Shown here: positions 1-10,111 of the stretch, piece by piece | Layout: each line of letters opens with the position of its first letter | Position numbering within the stretch: the stretch's first letter is position 1 | Source of the DNA: Lithobates sylvaticus | Taxonomy: Eukaryota > Chordata > Amphibia > Anura > Ranidae | Length of the DNA stretch: 64,000 nt | Direction: 5' to 3' | Assembly: GCA_028564925.1 (NCBI GenBank) | Contig: CM053028.1 | Location: 627,449,380 to 627,513,379, forward strand | Notes under the pieces: generated by a model | Database searches by the model: none | What the model saw: only the letters and a program-made list of their open reading frames with translations | What the model was told of the DNA's origin: nothing | Position numbers and translations under genes: made by a program

Positions 1-294
1 CCCTACACAAACTAGCTCCAGCACTGCATGCCACTTTTTAGCGAGACTCATTGAATAGCCCCTTGAACGCTAAGGGGGTAGTCGTAGTTCACAGGAAAAT
101 TAAGCAGAGGAGGGCATGGAGGAGGAGGAGGAGGGGGTGTAGCTGAAAAATCTCACATCACTACCAGTAGCTGTATTGAGACAACAAGCTGCAACACTGA
201 GCCTTTTCGGCATCCTTCAGAGTTGCAAGCAGAATTACCCAGTGTGCTGTGAACAAAATATAGAGTCCCTGACCATGCTTGCCGTTCCATCTGG
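1..294 (-). mobile_element. Inverted fragment of a hAT transposase gene, running off the window start
   Basis: Read on the minus strand, this stretch aligns almost base for base with plus-strand positions about 454-753, so it is an inverted second copy of the hAT transposase fragment that follows. The shared part covers the region after the first catalytic Asp (HGQGQYILFTAHWVTLL), the Ser-rich linker and the AKRCHAVLQLVC stretch. Small indels and substitutions separate the two arms, so this is an old duplication. The spacer between the arms is about 160 bp. This arm has the same orientation as the hAT-type terminus at 1099-1615, so it may be the arm in original position and the plus-strand copy the inverted one (inference). 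Confidence 0.75.
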
Positions 295-319
295 TGGATT
301 CTGCCCCCTTATGTGATTT

Positions 320-928
320 TTCAGAATGTGCTGTACCACAATGGCAGGTTCCCAGTTGCTATTTCTTTTCACTTAAGTCCATCACGTGGAAGGCAATATT
401 GTAGCATCATTGGGAAGGCAGTCAGTCACAAGGTCCATGTTACTGCTGACATGTGGCCAAGCAAGCATGGTCAGGGACAATATATTTTGTTCACTGCACA
501 CTGGGTAACTCTGCTTGCAACTCTGAAGGATGCAGGACAGGGCTCAGTGCTGCAGCTTGTTTTTTCGCCATGTCTCCATACAGCTAGTGGTGATGATGCA
601 AGATTTGTAAGCTCTACCCCATCCTCTTCCTTCTCCATGCCCATCTCTGCTGAATTGTCTTATGAACAACAAGTACCCACTAAGCGTTCAAGGGGATATT
701 CAATGAGCCAGGCTAAAAGGTGCCATGCAGTGCTTCAGCTTGTCTGTGTAGAGAACATGAGCCACACTGGAGCAGAGATTCTTGCAGCTCTGCACGGAAG
801 GGCCCAGAGGTGGTTCATGGCAGGTCAGCTGAAGCCAGGAATGGTGGTGTGTGAAAATGGCACAAACCTCCTGTGTGCTCTTAGACAGGGAAAGTTGACA
901 CATGTGCCATGCCTGGTACATGTCTTCA
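320..928 (+). pseudogene. hAT (ZBED-type) transposase fragment
   Basis: This is an open stretch of about 200 codons. It corresponds in order to the catalytic core of the complete hAT transposase at 30460 in this window: CAVPQW-like start, VTADMWPSKHGQG (first Asp), AHWVTLLA, Ser-rich linker, RGYSMSQAKRCHAVL, SHTGAEILAALHGRAQRWF, GMVVCENGTNLL and LTHVPCLVHVF. The second catalytic Asp of the family (SDNGTN in the intact copy) reads Glu here (CENGTN), and the His of the CxxH motif is kept. The BED zinc finger and the C-terminal dimerisation region are missing. The fragment ends abruptly in a 34-bp minisatellite. It is a relic with no expected function and is clearly a different subfamily from the 30-kb copy. 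Confidence 0.85.
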
Positions 929-1098
929 AAACGTGCAATAATGCACTGCAATATACTGTGCTAAACGTGCACCAATGCACTAAAATCTACTGTGTTAAAC
1001 GTGCACTAATGCACTGCAATATACTGCTGTAAACCTGCAATAACGCACTGCAATATACTGTGGTAAACGTGCAGTAACACAAAGAAGTATACTGCAGG
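929..1098. repeat. 34-bp minisatellite, five units
   Basis: There are five consecutive 34-bp units, each starting AAAC(G/C)TGC and ending in a TATACTG-like block. Units 1, 3 and 4 are closest to each other and unit 5 is the most diverged. The array directly abuts the hAT transposase fragment. It lies between coding remnant and terminal region, as the 64/65-bp minisatellite does in the intact hAT at 26102-35625. Confidence 0.85.
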
Positions 1099-1615
1099 AA
1101 ACCTGCCCTGACAAAATGAAATGACATTAAAGTAAAAATTAACGGTTGCATTATACTCACACTGCACTATCACTAGATTCACACTAAACTGATATTTTTA
1201 CACACACAATAGAATCACAAAAGCCCACTATAGTACACTAACTCACTAGTAGCACTGAACACAGCCCTGTTCTATCTCTCTCCATGCCAATATCACAGTG
1301 CAAATGACTGCTATGGGAAGAATAATGTTATAGTGTGGGGTGGGATTAAGAGAAATGAGCCATGATTGGATAGCGTTATCACAACAGTGTCCAATCATAG
1401 CTCTGACAGTGCTTTGTGCTCTGATTGGTGAAAGCTTTCATTGCTTCAGCCAATCAGGGCTTCCAATGCACTGTACGGCAGCGCAGTACACGGCAGTCGT
1501 TCGGCCGGCCGAACAAATAGTGAAACGCCCCAATAACTCAGGTGTTTATCGAATAGATGAGTATCCAATGTTTGGTCCAAACTCATGCTTTGTCCGAACC
1601 GTTTGCCCAACACTA
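1099..1615 (-). mobile_element. hAT-type terminal region (5' end of the relic, minus orientation)
   Basis: No gene is seen here. Read on the minus strand, the segment begins with TAGTGTTGGGCAAACGG at 1615, which resembles the TAGGGATGAGCC end of the intact hAT. It continues with a GC-rich stretch holding several CCAAT/ATTGG boxes in inverted pairs (about 1356-1398 and 1420-1456) and a perfect 16-bp palindrome, GTTCGGCCGGCCGAAC, at 1499-1514. The same layout (short terminal repeat, CCAAT-bearing inverted repeats, minisatellite) marks the 5' end of the hAT at 26102. The left part (1099-1340) is AT-rich and featureless. Assignment is by architecture and end sequence, not by coding content. Confidence 0.6.
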
Positions 1616-2270
1616 TTTATCAGCGAAAGGGGTCTCTAAGAACTCAAACAACCACTCTGAATGAGATTCCTCCTGCCATCTTCCCATCTAGAAAGATGAG
1701 CAAGTCATCAAATGGTTGCAGCACCTGCATAGCGCAGCACTGCCAACAGGATTCCTAATGAGACAAGAACTCTAAAATTCATCATCGTGGAAGGTGAGTT
1801 TGGACACTTTCGAGCACATTTCTCCCTTTGACTCCTACAGAAATGATCCATGAAAGTACGGTCCTACCTAGACAAGGCAAAGATTTCAACAACATCTTAA
1901 TCACTATTCCTTCAACAAATGGTGAACATGTTTGTCAACCTCCAATGTAAACTATTGTAGAAATCAAGAAGTAATAATTAAGGTGCCTGTTTGCCAACGT
2001 CCTATTCTAAAAAAAAAATTCTCTCAAATCGTAACATTTCTTGATGCCTTATATTGATTCTTTTGGATGTCCTTTTGGTAACCAGAGCAAAGTTTTAAAA
2101 GCACCTCACAGTCTTGTTCAGCACAGTTACAGGCGAGACTACAATGCAGATGGAGTAATTTTGTTTTCACCTCTTTAAAAAACAGAATGGTCTGACATGT
2201 TTCCTTTGCTTCCGTAAGAATGGTTCGTCAGTGAGGATAGTATTTTCTTTGTCTTTCTAACATAAAAAGC
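1616..2270. repeat. 902-bp satellite, degenerate edge monomer
   Basis: From about 1631 (CTCTAAG..ACTCAAAC) the sequence follows the monomer consensus with many substitutions and small indels, far more than copies elsewhere in the window. It stops after CTTTCTAACATA near 2270, where a T-run insertion begins. The join to the hAT relic lies within 1616-1631 and cannot be placed exactly. High divergence is expected of a monomer at the margin of a tandem array. Confidence 0.85.
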
Positions 2271-2340
2271 ACTTTTTTTTTTTTTTTTTCCAAATGCCAC
2301 TTCAGCTCAGCATTCCAAGCGGACCTAAGTCGGTTTACAC
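2271..2340 (-). mobile_element. Short T-run-headed insertion inside a degenerate satellite monomer
   Basis: About 70 bp, a run of T followed by about 50 bp of non-satellite sequence (CCAAATGCCACTTCAGCTC onward), replaces roughly 300 bp of monomer. On the minus strand it reads as a short unique segment ending in poly(A), as a severely 5'-truncated retrotransposed piece would. No target-site duplication is visible and no family is recognised. Confidence 0.4.
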
Positions 2341-2656
2341 AAGATGACCAAGTCATCAAATGGTGGCAGCACCTGCATAGAGCAGCACTGCCAACAGTAT
2401 TCCTAATGAGACAAGAACCCTAAAATTAATCATCGTGGAAGGTGAGTTTGGACACTTTCGAGCACATTTCTCTCTTTGAATCCTACAGAAATGATCCCTG
2501 AACGTATAGTCCTACCTTGACAAGGCAAAGATTTCAGCAACATCTTAATCACTATTCCTTCAACAAATGGTGAACATGTTTGTCAACCTCCAATGTAAAC
2601 TACTTGTAGAAATCAAGTAGTAATAATTAAGATGCCTGTTTGCCAACATCCTATTC
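2341..2656. repeat. 902-bp satellite, partial monomer
   Basis: The satellite resumes at AAGATGACCAAGTCATC and follows the consensus to GCCAACATCCTATTC. There the minus-strand L1 begins with its poly(A) tail, seen as a T run on this strand. The segment contains the monomer's GTGAGT donor-like site and the CTACTTG/CAAGTAG hairpin. Confidence 0.9.
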
Positions 2657-2912
2657 TTTTTTTTTTTTTTTTTTTCTGTATTTGTGAGTCAAGCATTTAT
2701 TAAAATAGGTATGACACAGAGAGAAACAGAACCAAAGAATAAGCACAAAACCATTTCTACCGCCCATCTCTACATGCCGCTTTAGTGTACCCGGTTCCAT
2801 ATAGCCACTCCTAGCCTAGTGGTCCCCTCCTTCCCTACCCCCCCCCCTACGGTCTCATCGCTATTTCCAAATTTATAAATTGTTTATGTTAGTCCTTGTC
2901 CTACTGTTGTTT
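2657..2912 (-). other. L1 3' UTR with polyadenylation signal and poly(A) tail
   Basis: On the minus strand, AATAAA lies at 2701-2696, about 20 nt before the poly(A) tail (T run at 2657-2675). The UTR is only about 240 nt and holds no other structure I can identify apart from a C run near 2840-2847. Confidence 0.85.
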
Positions 2913-5900
2913 CTATAGCCTAATAGCTTCAGCATAGCTCCATGTTCTCTTAAAGCTTTTCCAGCTGTCCCAGCACTCTCCCAACTCCTCGTTGTTATCA
3001 TCAGAATTCCTTTTAAGGGACTCCATGAGTCGAATACTTTCGACCGTGTCAACCCATTCCCATATGGATGGGGCCTCCGCTTCTCTCCACCTCTTTGCAA
3101 TAAGTTTCTTTGCTGCATTTAGTAAGTGTGGTACCAATGAGTTTTCATAGTGCTTTGCCTCCTCACTTGTGGCATGCATCAGGACCACCCAGGGGTCGTT
3201 GTCTAAGGCCTTCAGGGTGATCTCCTTAATGTATCCTATAATCTTTGTCCAGTAGATTTTAATCTTATTACATTCCCACCATAAATGGGCCATAGTCCCT
3301 CTTTCTTTGCACCCTCTCCAGCAATCAGGAGAGGAGCCCTTTTGATACTGACTTACTTTATCAGGAGTGATATACCACCTCGCTAAAGAATTATAGTTGG
3401 CCTCAGCCGTCCTGACATCTATTGCAGAACTATGGGTCATCCTAATAATTTTCCCTATTGTGCCTGTATCTAAATGTGAGCCAAATTCCCTTTCCCATTT
3501 ATGGACATATGGCGGGATCTCCTCCCTTTCTGTCACCAACATCTTTTTATAAATCCTTGAGATCATTTTTTTTGTATTAGGTTCCGTACATATCCTCTCA
3601 AGCCATGTGGTGTCCGCTTCCGACCTCATGGGCTGAGGTAAGCTTTTAATAAAATGGTGTAGTTGGAGATACCGCCATCTGTCCATCCTGAGAGTTTCCC
3701 CCTTACCTTGTAGTTCCTCAAATGATAATATTTTCCCATCGTGCATTACATCCTTTAATCGTGTTTCATCTTTTAATATCCACTCCCCACCCACCTCTAT
3801 TTTACCGGGCTGAAAAAATTCGTTGTCTTTTAGTGTTATTAATAGTGAATTATAATTTCTGTTTACTTTTTTATACCATTTATCCCATATTTTTAGTGCG
3901 TTTAATGTAATAATGTGTGTGTTCTCACCTAAAAATCTATGTGTCGGTGGATTCCAAATAATTCTACCCAAATGTGCTAAGCTAATCTCTTTTTCCAGGG
4001 TGACCCATCTTTTATCCGTCCCCTCCTTACCCCATTCCGGAATTCTAGACATGACGATCGCTTGGTAGTAATTAACTATGTCAGGAACCGCGAGGCCTCC
4101 CTGTTTTTTTTCCTGTTTTAGTGTGTTTAGTGCTATCCGGTGTTTTTTACTATTCCAAATAAAATTTATAATTATGGACTTTAGTTTTCTCAGGTAGGTC
4201 GGAGAGAGTGGTATAGGCAACATCTGAAATTTATATGTGATTATCGGGAGTACCATCATTTTGACTGTGTTTATGCGCCCCATCCAAGAGAGGGGTCTAT
4301 TAGTGTATTCTTTACATTTCTTTTTTACATCATCGAGAAGCGGGAGATAATTAATATTATACATTTCTTTAATCGATTTAGCTAAGTTTATTCCCAGGTA
4401 CTTGATCTGCTTCCTCCAGGGAAAGTCAAAGCTCTCCTGTAGAGAGAGCTGATCGAGCTTTCCTATGTTTACATTCAAGATAAAAGATTTCGTACGATTG
4501 ACTTTGAAATTTGACATTTCCCCGTAACGTGTTAGTTCGGACAGTAAGTGCGGCATAGACGTCCGTGGGTTACCTATAAAAAACAGGATATCATCCGCGA
4601 AGGCGGATAATTTATGCATATCCCCTCCCGCCTCAATCCCTTCAACTTCTGGGTTGGCTCTAATTGTGGCCAGCAGGGGTTTCATCGTCAAGACGAACAG
4701 GAGGGGGGACAGTGGGCACCCCTGCCTTGTCCCGTTCCTCATCTCGAACAGAGGTGATGAGATTCCATTAATTTTAACTTTCGCTTTCGGGTGGTCATAT
4801 AACACCTTGATACGTTGGATTATCTTTGGACCAAAGCCCATATGCTCGAGTGTATCTATCATGAACCCCCAGTCTACCCTGTCAAAGGCCTTTTCAGCGT
4901 CAATTGACAGGAGTAGACCGGGGGTCCCTACCTCCCGAATCCTCTGAAGGAGTAGGAGCGCCCGAACCCCGTTGTCCCTACCCTCCCTACCCGCCACAAA
5001 CCCCACTTGGTCCGGATGGACCAGTGTGCTCAGGTGGACCTTAACCCTTTCTGCCAATATTTTTGCATAGATTTTAGTATCTGCGTTCAGGAGTGAAATT
5101 GGTCTATAGCCCGAGCACACTGACCCATCTTTTCCATCCTTCAGAATCACTGTGATACTGGCAGTCAGGGATTCCTCGCTCATTCTGTACTCCGCTCCCA
5201 AGCCATTTAGATAGTTACGGAGTCTTGGGACGAGTATCTCTTGAAAAGTTTTGTAGTAGAGCGCCGTAAAGCCATCCGGCCCAGGGCTCTTCCCCGCCGG
5301 GGTGCTCTTCAGTGCCCGCCTTACCTCCTCGCTAGAAAATGGTTCCTCAAGTATATCCCTATCATCTGTAGTTAATTTTCTGAGTCCTGCCTTAGCTAAG
5401 TAGTCTATCCTTTTTTTTTTTTTTTTTTCCTTTTCCCTGTTATGAGCTCCCTTCTGTGCCACCGTGTAAAGATCCTCATAATATTCTTTAAAGGAGTCTG
5501 CTATGTCCCTTGATGAGTATTTAATCTCTCCACTCTTATTTCGTATTTTTTCTATATAGTTAATCGTTTTTTTTTTTTGTAGAGTTCTAGCTAGATGTTT
5601 GCTAGGTTTGTTGCCCCACATGTATCTTTCCTTCGCTATTCTATTATAGAATTTTTGTGTTTCTTGCTCCATGAGTTCTTTTACTTGTTCTCTTATTGCC
5701 ACTGTTTTTAAGTATAGATTTCTGTCCTCCGCAGGGGATGCTTTATGTTCCTGTTCGACCTGATTTAATTCCGCTATTAGCTCTTTCAATTTCTTTGTTT
5801 TCTCTTTTTTTATCCATGTTCCCTTTGCAATTAAGACCCCTCTAATGAATGCTTTATGGGCATCCCATAGCGACGCTCCACTCACTTCTCCATTGTCATT

Positions 5901-6750
5901 CTGTTTAAAAAAGTGCTCTAATTCCTCTTTTACGTATTCTACGACCTCTTTATTGCGTAATAGGGATTCGTTTAATCTCCAGGTTGGGGGTGAACTCCCA
6001 CCTTCCGAGATATCTAAAGTCATAGAAACGGGGGCATGGTCAGACAGTGACAATACCTCGATTTTCGTGCTAATAATTCTGTCCAGGAGTCCGTGATCTA
6101 TCAAGGCGTAGTCGAGGCGGGAGTACATCCCGTGTACGGGGGAGAAGAAGGAATAATCTCTTATTTTAGGATGTTGAATCCTCCACACATCAACCAGCTG
6201 ATTTAAAAAAAGTTTTTGTTTAGTCAATTTTAGCTGTTTCCTATCCATCCCCCCTGCACCGGACGACGAATCTAGCCCCGGGTCCAGGCCAAAGTTTAGA
6301 TCTCCCATCAGTATTACGTACCCTTCCCTAAAATCCCTTAATTTGTTGAGAATCTCGCATAGGTATTTCATAGGGTTGGTATTCGGAGCATATATATTGG
6401 CTAGAGTATATTTCCCCCCCCCCTATAGTTCCTTTCAGGAAGAGATACCTTCCCAGTGGGTCAACCAATCGATCCTCTAAACCAAAAGAGATACCTTTAG
6501 AAAAGCCTATCGCCACCCCCCTAGCTCTACTAGTAATTGCGTCTCCATAGTACCAGACTGGGAATGGATTAGACGATAGCCTTGTATTCGACTCATGTAC
6601 GAGGTGGGTCTCCTGTAGGAAGACCACCCCTGCCCCATAATTTTTTAGTTCTTCTAAAACTTTATGCCTTTTTTTGAGAGTGTTGAGACCTTTTACATTG
6701 TATGTTATAAATTTAATTTCTGTCCTCATATTCAGCTGGGCACTTCTCAA
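2913..6750 (-). CDS. L1 ORF2: endonuclease-reverse transcriptase, one frameshift
   Basis: ORF2 would nick target DNA and reverse-transcribe the L1 RNA in the nucleus. The start at 6750 (or Met 8, before RTEIKFITYNVKGLN) opens the APE-type endonuclease: YNVKGLN, FLQETHL, then in the next frame MGDLNFGLDP, YSRLDYALID and LSDHAPVSM. The reverse transcriptase follows: SPGPDGFTALYYK, YRPISLLNADTKIYAKIL, LLSIDAEKAFDRVDW, NGTRQGCPLSPLLF and the catalytic FADD (residues 591-594 of the 1152-residue part starting at 6371). A C-terminal Cys/His patch (CWRGCKERGTMAHLWWEC) closes the protein. The reading frame changes once, at a run of ten C (6414-6423, G on the coding strand); the two frames overlap at 6328-6371. 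Otherwise the gene is open for almost 1280 codons, normal for an L1 ORF2, so the copy is young or the run is a sequencing error. Confidence 0.92.
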
Positions 6751-7251
6751 GGTCTGTTAATTTCGGATTTATAGCGATGAGATTTCCCACCCTCCCTCCC
6801 CATCCCACCCTCTCTTTATACCTCTCAGCCCTCCAGCCCCATCCCTCCCTCCCCCCCGCCCCCCCTCCCCATCCCTCCCCCTCTTTATACCTCTCCCCCC
6901 TCCCACCCCAACCCTCCCTCTCTTTATACCCCTCACCACCCTTCCCCCCGCCCTCCCTGACCCTTGTTCGGGTCCCTGAGTCGAAGTGGGTCATAACCTA
7001 ATATGGCCCCCTTCGAAACTCCTAATTTCTCAGGTGAGGTGGGGCTCGATCCCCTAGGTCGCTCTTTACCCGGACTCCCCATTGCTTTGGGGAGTGCGGG
7101 ATAAGTGGGCGTGTCTCATGAGGTGCTTTCGAGAGGTCTATCCTACCTTCTTCCCGGCCCCTTTCAACTCTTCTTCCCTCTCCTCCCCCCCCAGCCCCCT
7201 CCGTCGTACATCTCCCGACCCACTCCCCCCAGCCTCCCCACTCTACCCCCG
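6751..7251 (-). other. L1 inter-ORF spacer with G-rich polypurine tract
   Basis: No coding sequence is supported. The plus strand is nearly pure pyrimidine over about 6785-6965 and again over 7150-7260, so the L1 RNA strand is G/A-rich with many GGGAGG-like runs and could form G-quadruplexes. A CTCTTTATACC motif recurs about three times between 6810 and 6930, which suggests internal tandem duplication. Confidence 0.7.
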
Positions 7252-8232
7252 CTAGGGGGCCCATCCCGGCAGCTCAGGGACCTGTATTTCTAACTTCTTG
7301 CAGAAACTAATTAAATCTTCGGGGTATCTCAATCTGACTGATCTCCCCTCTTTTATTCCTATCAGGCAGGCTGGGAACCCCCAGCTATATTTGACATTTG
7401 CAGAGCGCATCGCTTCCAATAGGGGTTTTTGTAGCCTTCTTCTTTCCAGTGTCTGTGGGGCCAAGTCAGAGTATATCTGTATATCTGCTTCTTTATATTT
7501 TAAAGGTGTTTTTCCATATAGGTTTGCCCAAATCTCTGCTTTCTCATCGTAGTGACGAAATCTTATGATAATATCACGTGGTCTGCCAGCATCCATAGCA
7601 TTGGGTCTTCCAACTCGGTGAACTCTTTCAATTCCCGGGAATGGGTCCTCCCTGTTTCTCAGGAATGGATTGAGAATAATTTTAATGATCTCCCTGAGAT
7701 CCTCGCCTCTTTGTTCAGGAATCGCACGTATCCTTAGGTTTTGTCTACGATTCCTGTTCTCTTGGTCCTCCATTTTGTATTGGGTTTCCCTTAGAGTTAA
7801 TTGAAATATTTTGATCTTCTCATCCAGCTTATTGATATCTTGATCCTGCTTTTCTACTCTCTCCTCCACTAACTCCACCCGAGTGAGTAGTGATCCCATG
7901 TCCTCTCTCAATAATTTTATCTCCCCTTTTATGGTGATTTCCATTTTTAGTAGCATCTCTGCCATATCTACTTTTGTCGGCAGTTGGGCAATTGCCGCTT
8001 GTTCTTCTGCTCTAGTGATGTCCATTTCACTCCCCGTTGAACAGTCGCCTATAGGAGGGTCCTCTTTCTCCCCCGACTTTTTCTCCTTCCCCCTCCTTCT
8101 TTCCATAGTGGGATTTTGAATCTGATCCGTACTATTAGAGTGTGGGCTTATTCCTGTCTTCAGGTATTGTTTTATGGTACTTGTTGATGTTTTAGGGGTC
8201 TTCGGTAACCCCTTTCTTGAGGTTTGACTCAT
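7252..8232 (-). CDS. L1 ORF1 RNA-binding protein, intact
   Basis: The protein has 326 residues and the usual three-part L1 ORF1p plan. An N-terminal basic/Ser-Thr-rich tail (1-75) leads into a long coiled coil (about 81-158, heptads such as MGSLLTRVELVEERVEKQD) that should trimerise it. Next is an RRM-like domain beginning RRQNLRIRAIPE (162-173) with PRDIIIRF (218-225), and then the C-terminal nucleic-acid-binding domain (LKYKEADIQIYSDLAPQTL, about 245-263) to the end. In the family, ORF1p coats L1 RNA and acts as a nucleic-acid chaperone in the ribonucleoprotein. The frame is open from Met to stop. The start at 8232 is chosen because the sequence before it is low-complexity UTR. ORF2 lies 501 nt downstream. 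Confidence 0.9.
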   Translation of the reverse strand: MSQTSRKGLPKTPKTSTSTIKQYLKTGISPHSNSTDQIQNPTMERRRGKEKKSGEKEDPPIGDCSTGSEMDITRAEEQAAIAQLPTKVDMAEMLLKMEITIKGEIKLLREDMGSLLTRVELVEERVEKQDQDINKLDEKIKIFQLTLRETQYKMEDQENRNRRQNLRIRAIPEQRGEDLREIIKIILNPFLRNREDPFPGIERVHRVGRPNAMDAGRPRDIIIRFRHYDEKAEIWANLYGKTPLKYKEADIQIYSDLAPQTLERRRLQKPLLEAMRSANVKYSWGFPACLIGIKEGRSVRLRYPEDLISFCKKLEIQVPELPGWAP

Positions 8233-10111
8233 ATTAGTCTTGCGAGGCCCTCTGATTCTTTTCCCCAGTTTGCTACTGTCGCTCCCAAGCTTGGGGAGGA
8301 GGAGTTAGGGGAGAGATAGCATCAACCGACCTGCCCCCTCTGCCCAAAGAGGTTTATATTCCTAGCCTTGGGGCGTCTTCCCTCCGTTATAGTAATATAG
8401 GGTTTATTCTGAATGAAACGATGAAAACTGACAAGATCAAAATGTCCGAACCGTGCTTCCTGTTTGAATAGCCTATTTCAGTCTACCCCCAAAAAAAAAA
8501 AAAAAAAAAAAAGAGGAAAAAAGTACAAAAAAGAAAAGGAAGAAGCCCAATACAAGAAGATTTTGCTGCAGAGCGTGCTTTCCACTTCCCTAGTGAGCTT
8601 ATCCCCTTATCAGAGGGATCCCCCAATGGTTTCCAGGGCTCCTCAGTTTAGTCCTCTTCAGTGTCCCCACTTCAGAATATTAGCATGGTGATCCTTAAAC
8701 AGACATGGGTGCCCCGCATTCCTCATGGGTCAACCCAACTTATTTGTATCTATTATGTGGTGAGGGATGGAGGCAGCTTTGCCTTTTATCTCCTTCCTAG
8801 TTGCACCGTATGCTTAGGGGGATACAGAGCCCAAATCCCGCGGGAATCCAAGCTCCCCTATTTTTAGCTCTTTGCTCCCCGTGTATGTTTTGTATAATAC
8901 GGGTGTAAGGAAGGGGGGCCTATCTTACAGGGAGAGGGGTATTCTCTCTCTAATCGTTTAGTCACCTTTATGGTTTGAATTTAATAAAGGCTGTTTTATC
9001 CGGGTCTTATCTCCTGTCCCCCTGATTCTCACAGACTCTGGGTATGGCGTCGGTGGTGAGGCATTAGGCTGGTATATTTTTTTTCTTTTTTTTTTTTTAG
9101 GCTTTCCGCCAGCCCACAACCTCGCTCTAGTTCCTCATGCCCTCTGATGTCTGAAGAAACTGCGCGGGCCTGCCCCCACGTCCAGGGTTGAAAGGAAGGG
9201 GGAGGGAGACCAGCTTACACCTTATGTTTAAGGAGTAATCTTATATTTTGTTTAAGAGCGTATCCCCTTTATCTCTGTCAACTCCGGTATGTTTTATAAG
9301 ATATAGGAACGTTCGCCCCTAAATGTAGGGGTACACAAAGCATTCATGACCATCAATGTGTTCTATGCTCAGGTCAGGTACTCAGATTGGCCCACTAATT
9401 CTGACTTCAACTGTTCATACGTGTAGGGATTTAACCATGGCGCGCCTCCTTGGATTATTCATAGTTCACTTCACATTCCAGTATAACATGCTATACAGCG
9501 CAAATCAGGGTGCAGAAATAAGAACAGCACTATAACATTAATCAGTATGTGTTTAAAATATACCACATAGTTTGCATCCTTTAGAGAGGTCCAGCTTTTC
9601 CTTTAACCCAATATCCAATGGTCAGCAAACATTTCAAGGGGCCTCTTATGGCAAAGTAAGAGAAAAAAAAAAAAAAGAAGCAGTCCCTGTTGATTCCTAT
9701 CTTGCAAGTAAGCCTGCTTACCTCTTCTGCCGGGCCGTTCGCGGAGAGCGCTGTATGCGTTCTGCTGTGGACATTATACTCACATACCGGGATGTCCTAT
9801 GGCGTGGGGGGGAGAAAGGACCCGTGGAGTCGAAAACGATGCGGCGACGGCGGGGGGTGATCCGGGGAGGAGAGAGGTTGTTGCACACCGAGTCTTCTAC
9901 AGACCGTTCCGCTTGGTGTTTGTTCCGGCGGCTTGCTCGTGGTTCCAGGGGGTCGGAGGATGAGATCTCGGAGCCTCTCACGCTCCATAGATCGTCAGCA
10001 TGCTCCCTCCTCTCGGCTCACACCGCATACGACCGCCCGCTGGATCGAGCCCCTCCCTCCGTGCTGTGCATTACGTCAGCACGTCCTGCCCCATGGTCTT
10101 CAGCAAGAAGA
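8233..10111 (-). promoter_or_regulatory. L1 5' UTR / putative internal promoter region
   Basis: About 1.9 kb lies between ORF1 and the satellite junction, and no conserved coding sequence is seen. The part furthest upstream (about 9720-10110) is CpG- and GC-rich, with a TGACGTAA-type CRE-like site near 10070, as expected of an L1 internal promoter. The middle contains A- and T-runs (8491-8512, 9078-9098, 9663-9676) that could mark older small insertions, but none has clear ends. The promoter role is inferred from position and composition. Confidence 0.55.

Larger units (their letters stand above)
2657..10111 (-). mobile_element. L1-clade LINE, near full length, inserted in the satellite
   Basis: This is a complete L1 layout on the minus strand: a 5' UTR of about 1.9 kb (8233-10111), ORF1 (7252-8232), an inter-ORF spacer (6751-7251), ORF2 (2913-6750), a 3' UTR with AATAAA and a 19-base poly(A) tail (T run at 2657-2675). 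Satellite flanks it on both sides. The left flank stops at CCTATTC and the right flank resumes at ACCTCTTTAAAAACAG, so about 184 bp of monomer is missing and no target-site duplication is visible. The plus-strand junction TTCT/AAAG resembles the L1 endonuclease TTTT/AA preference. The family differs from the L1 at 15693: the ORFs are related but not close. Confidence 0.9.
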
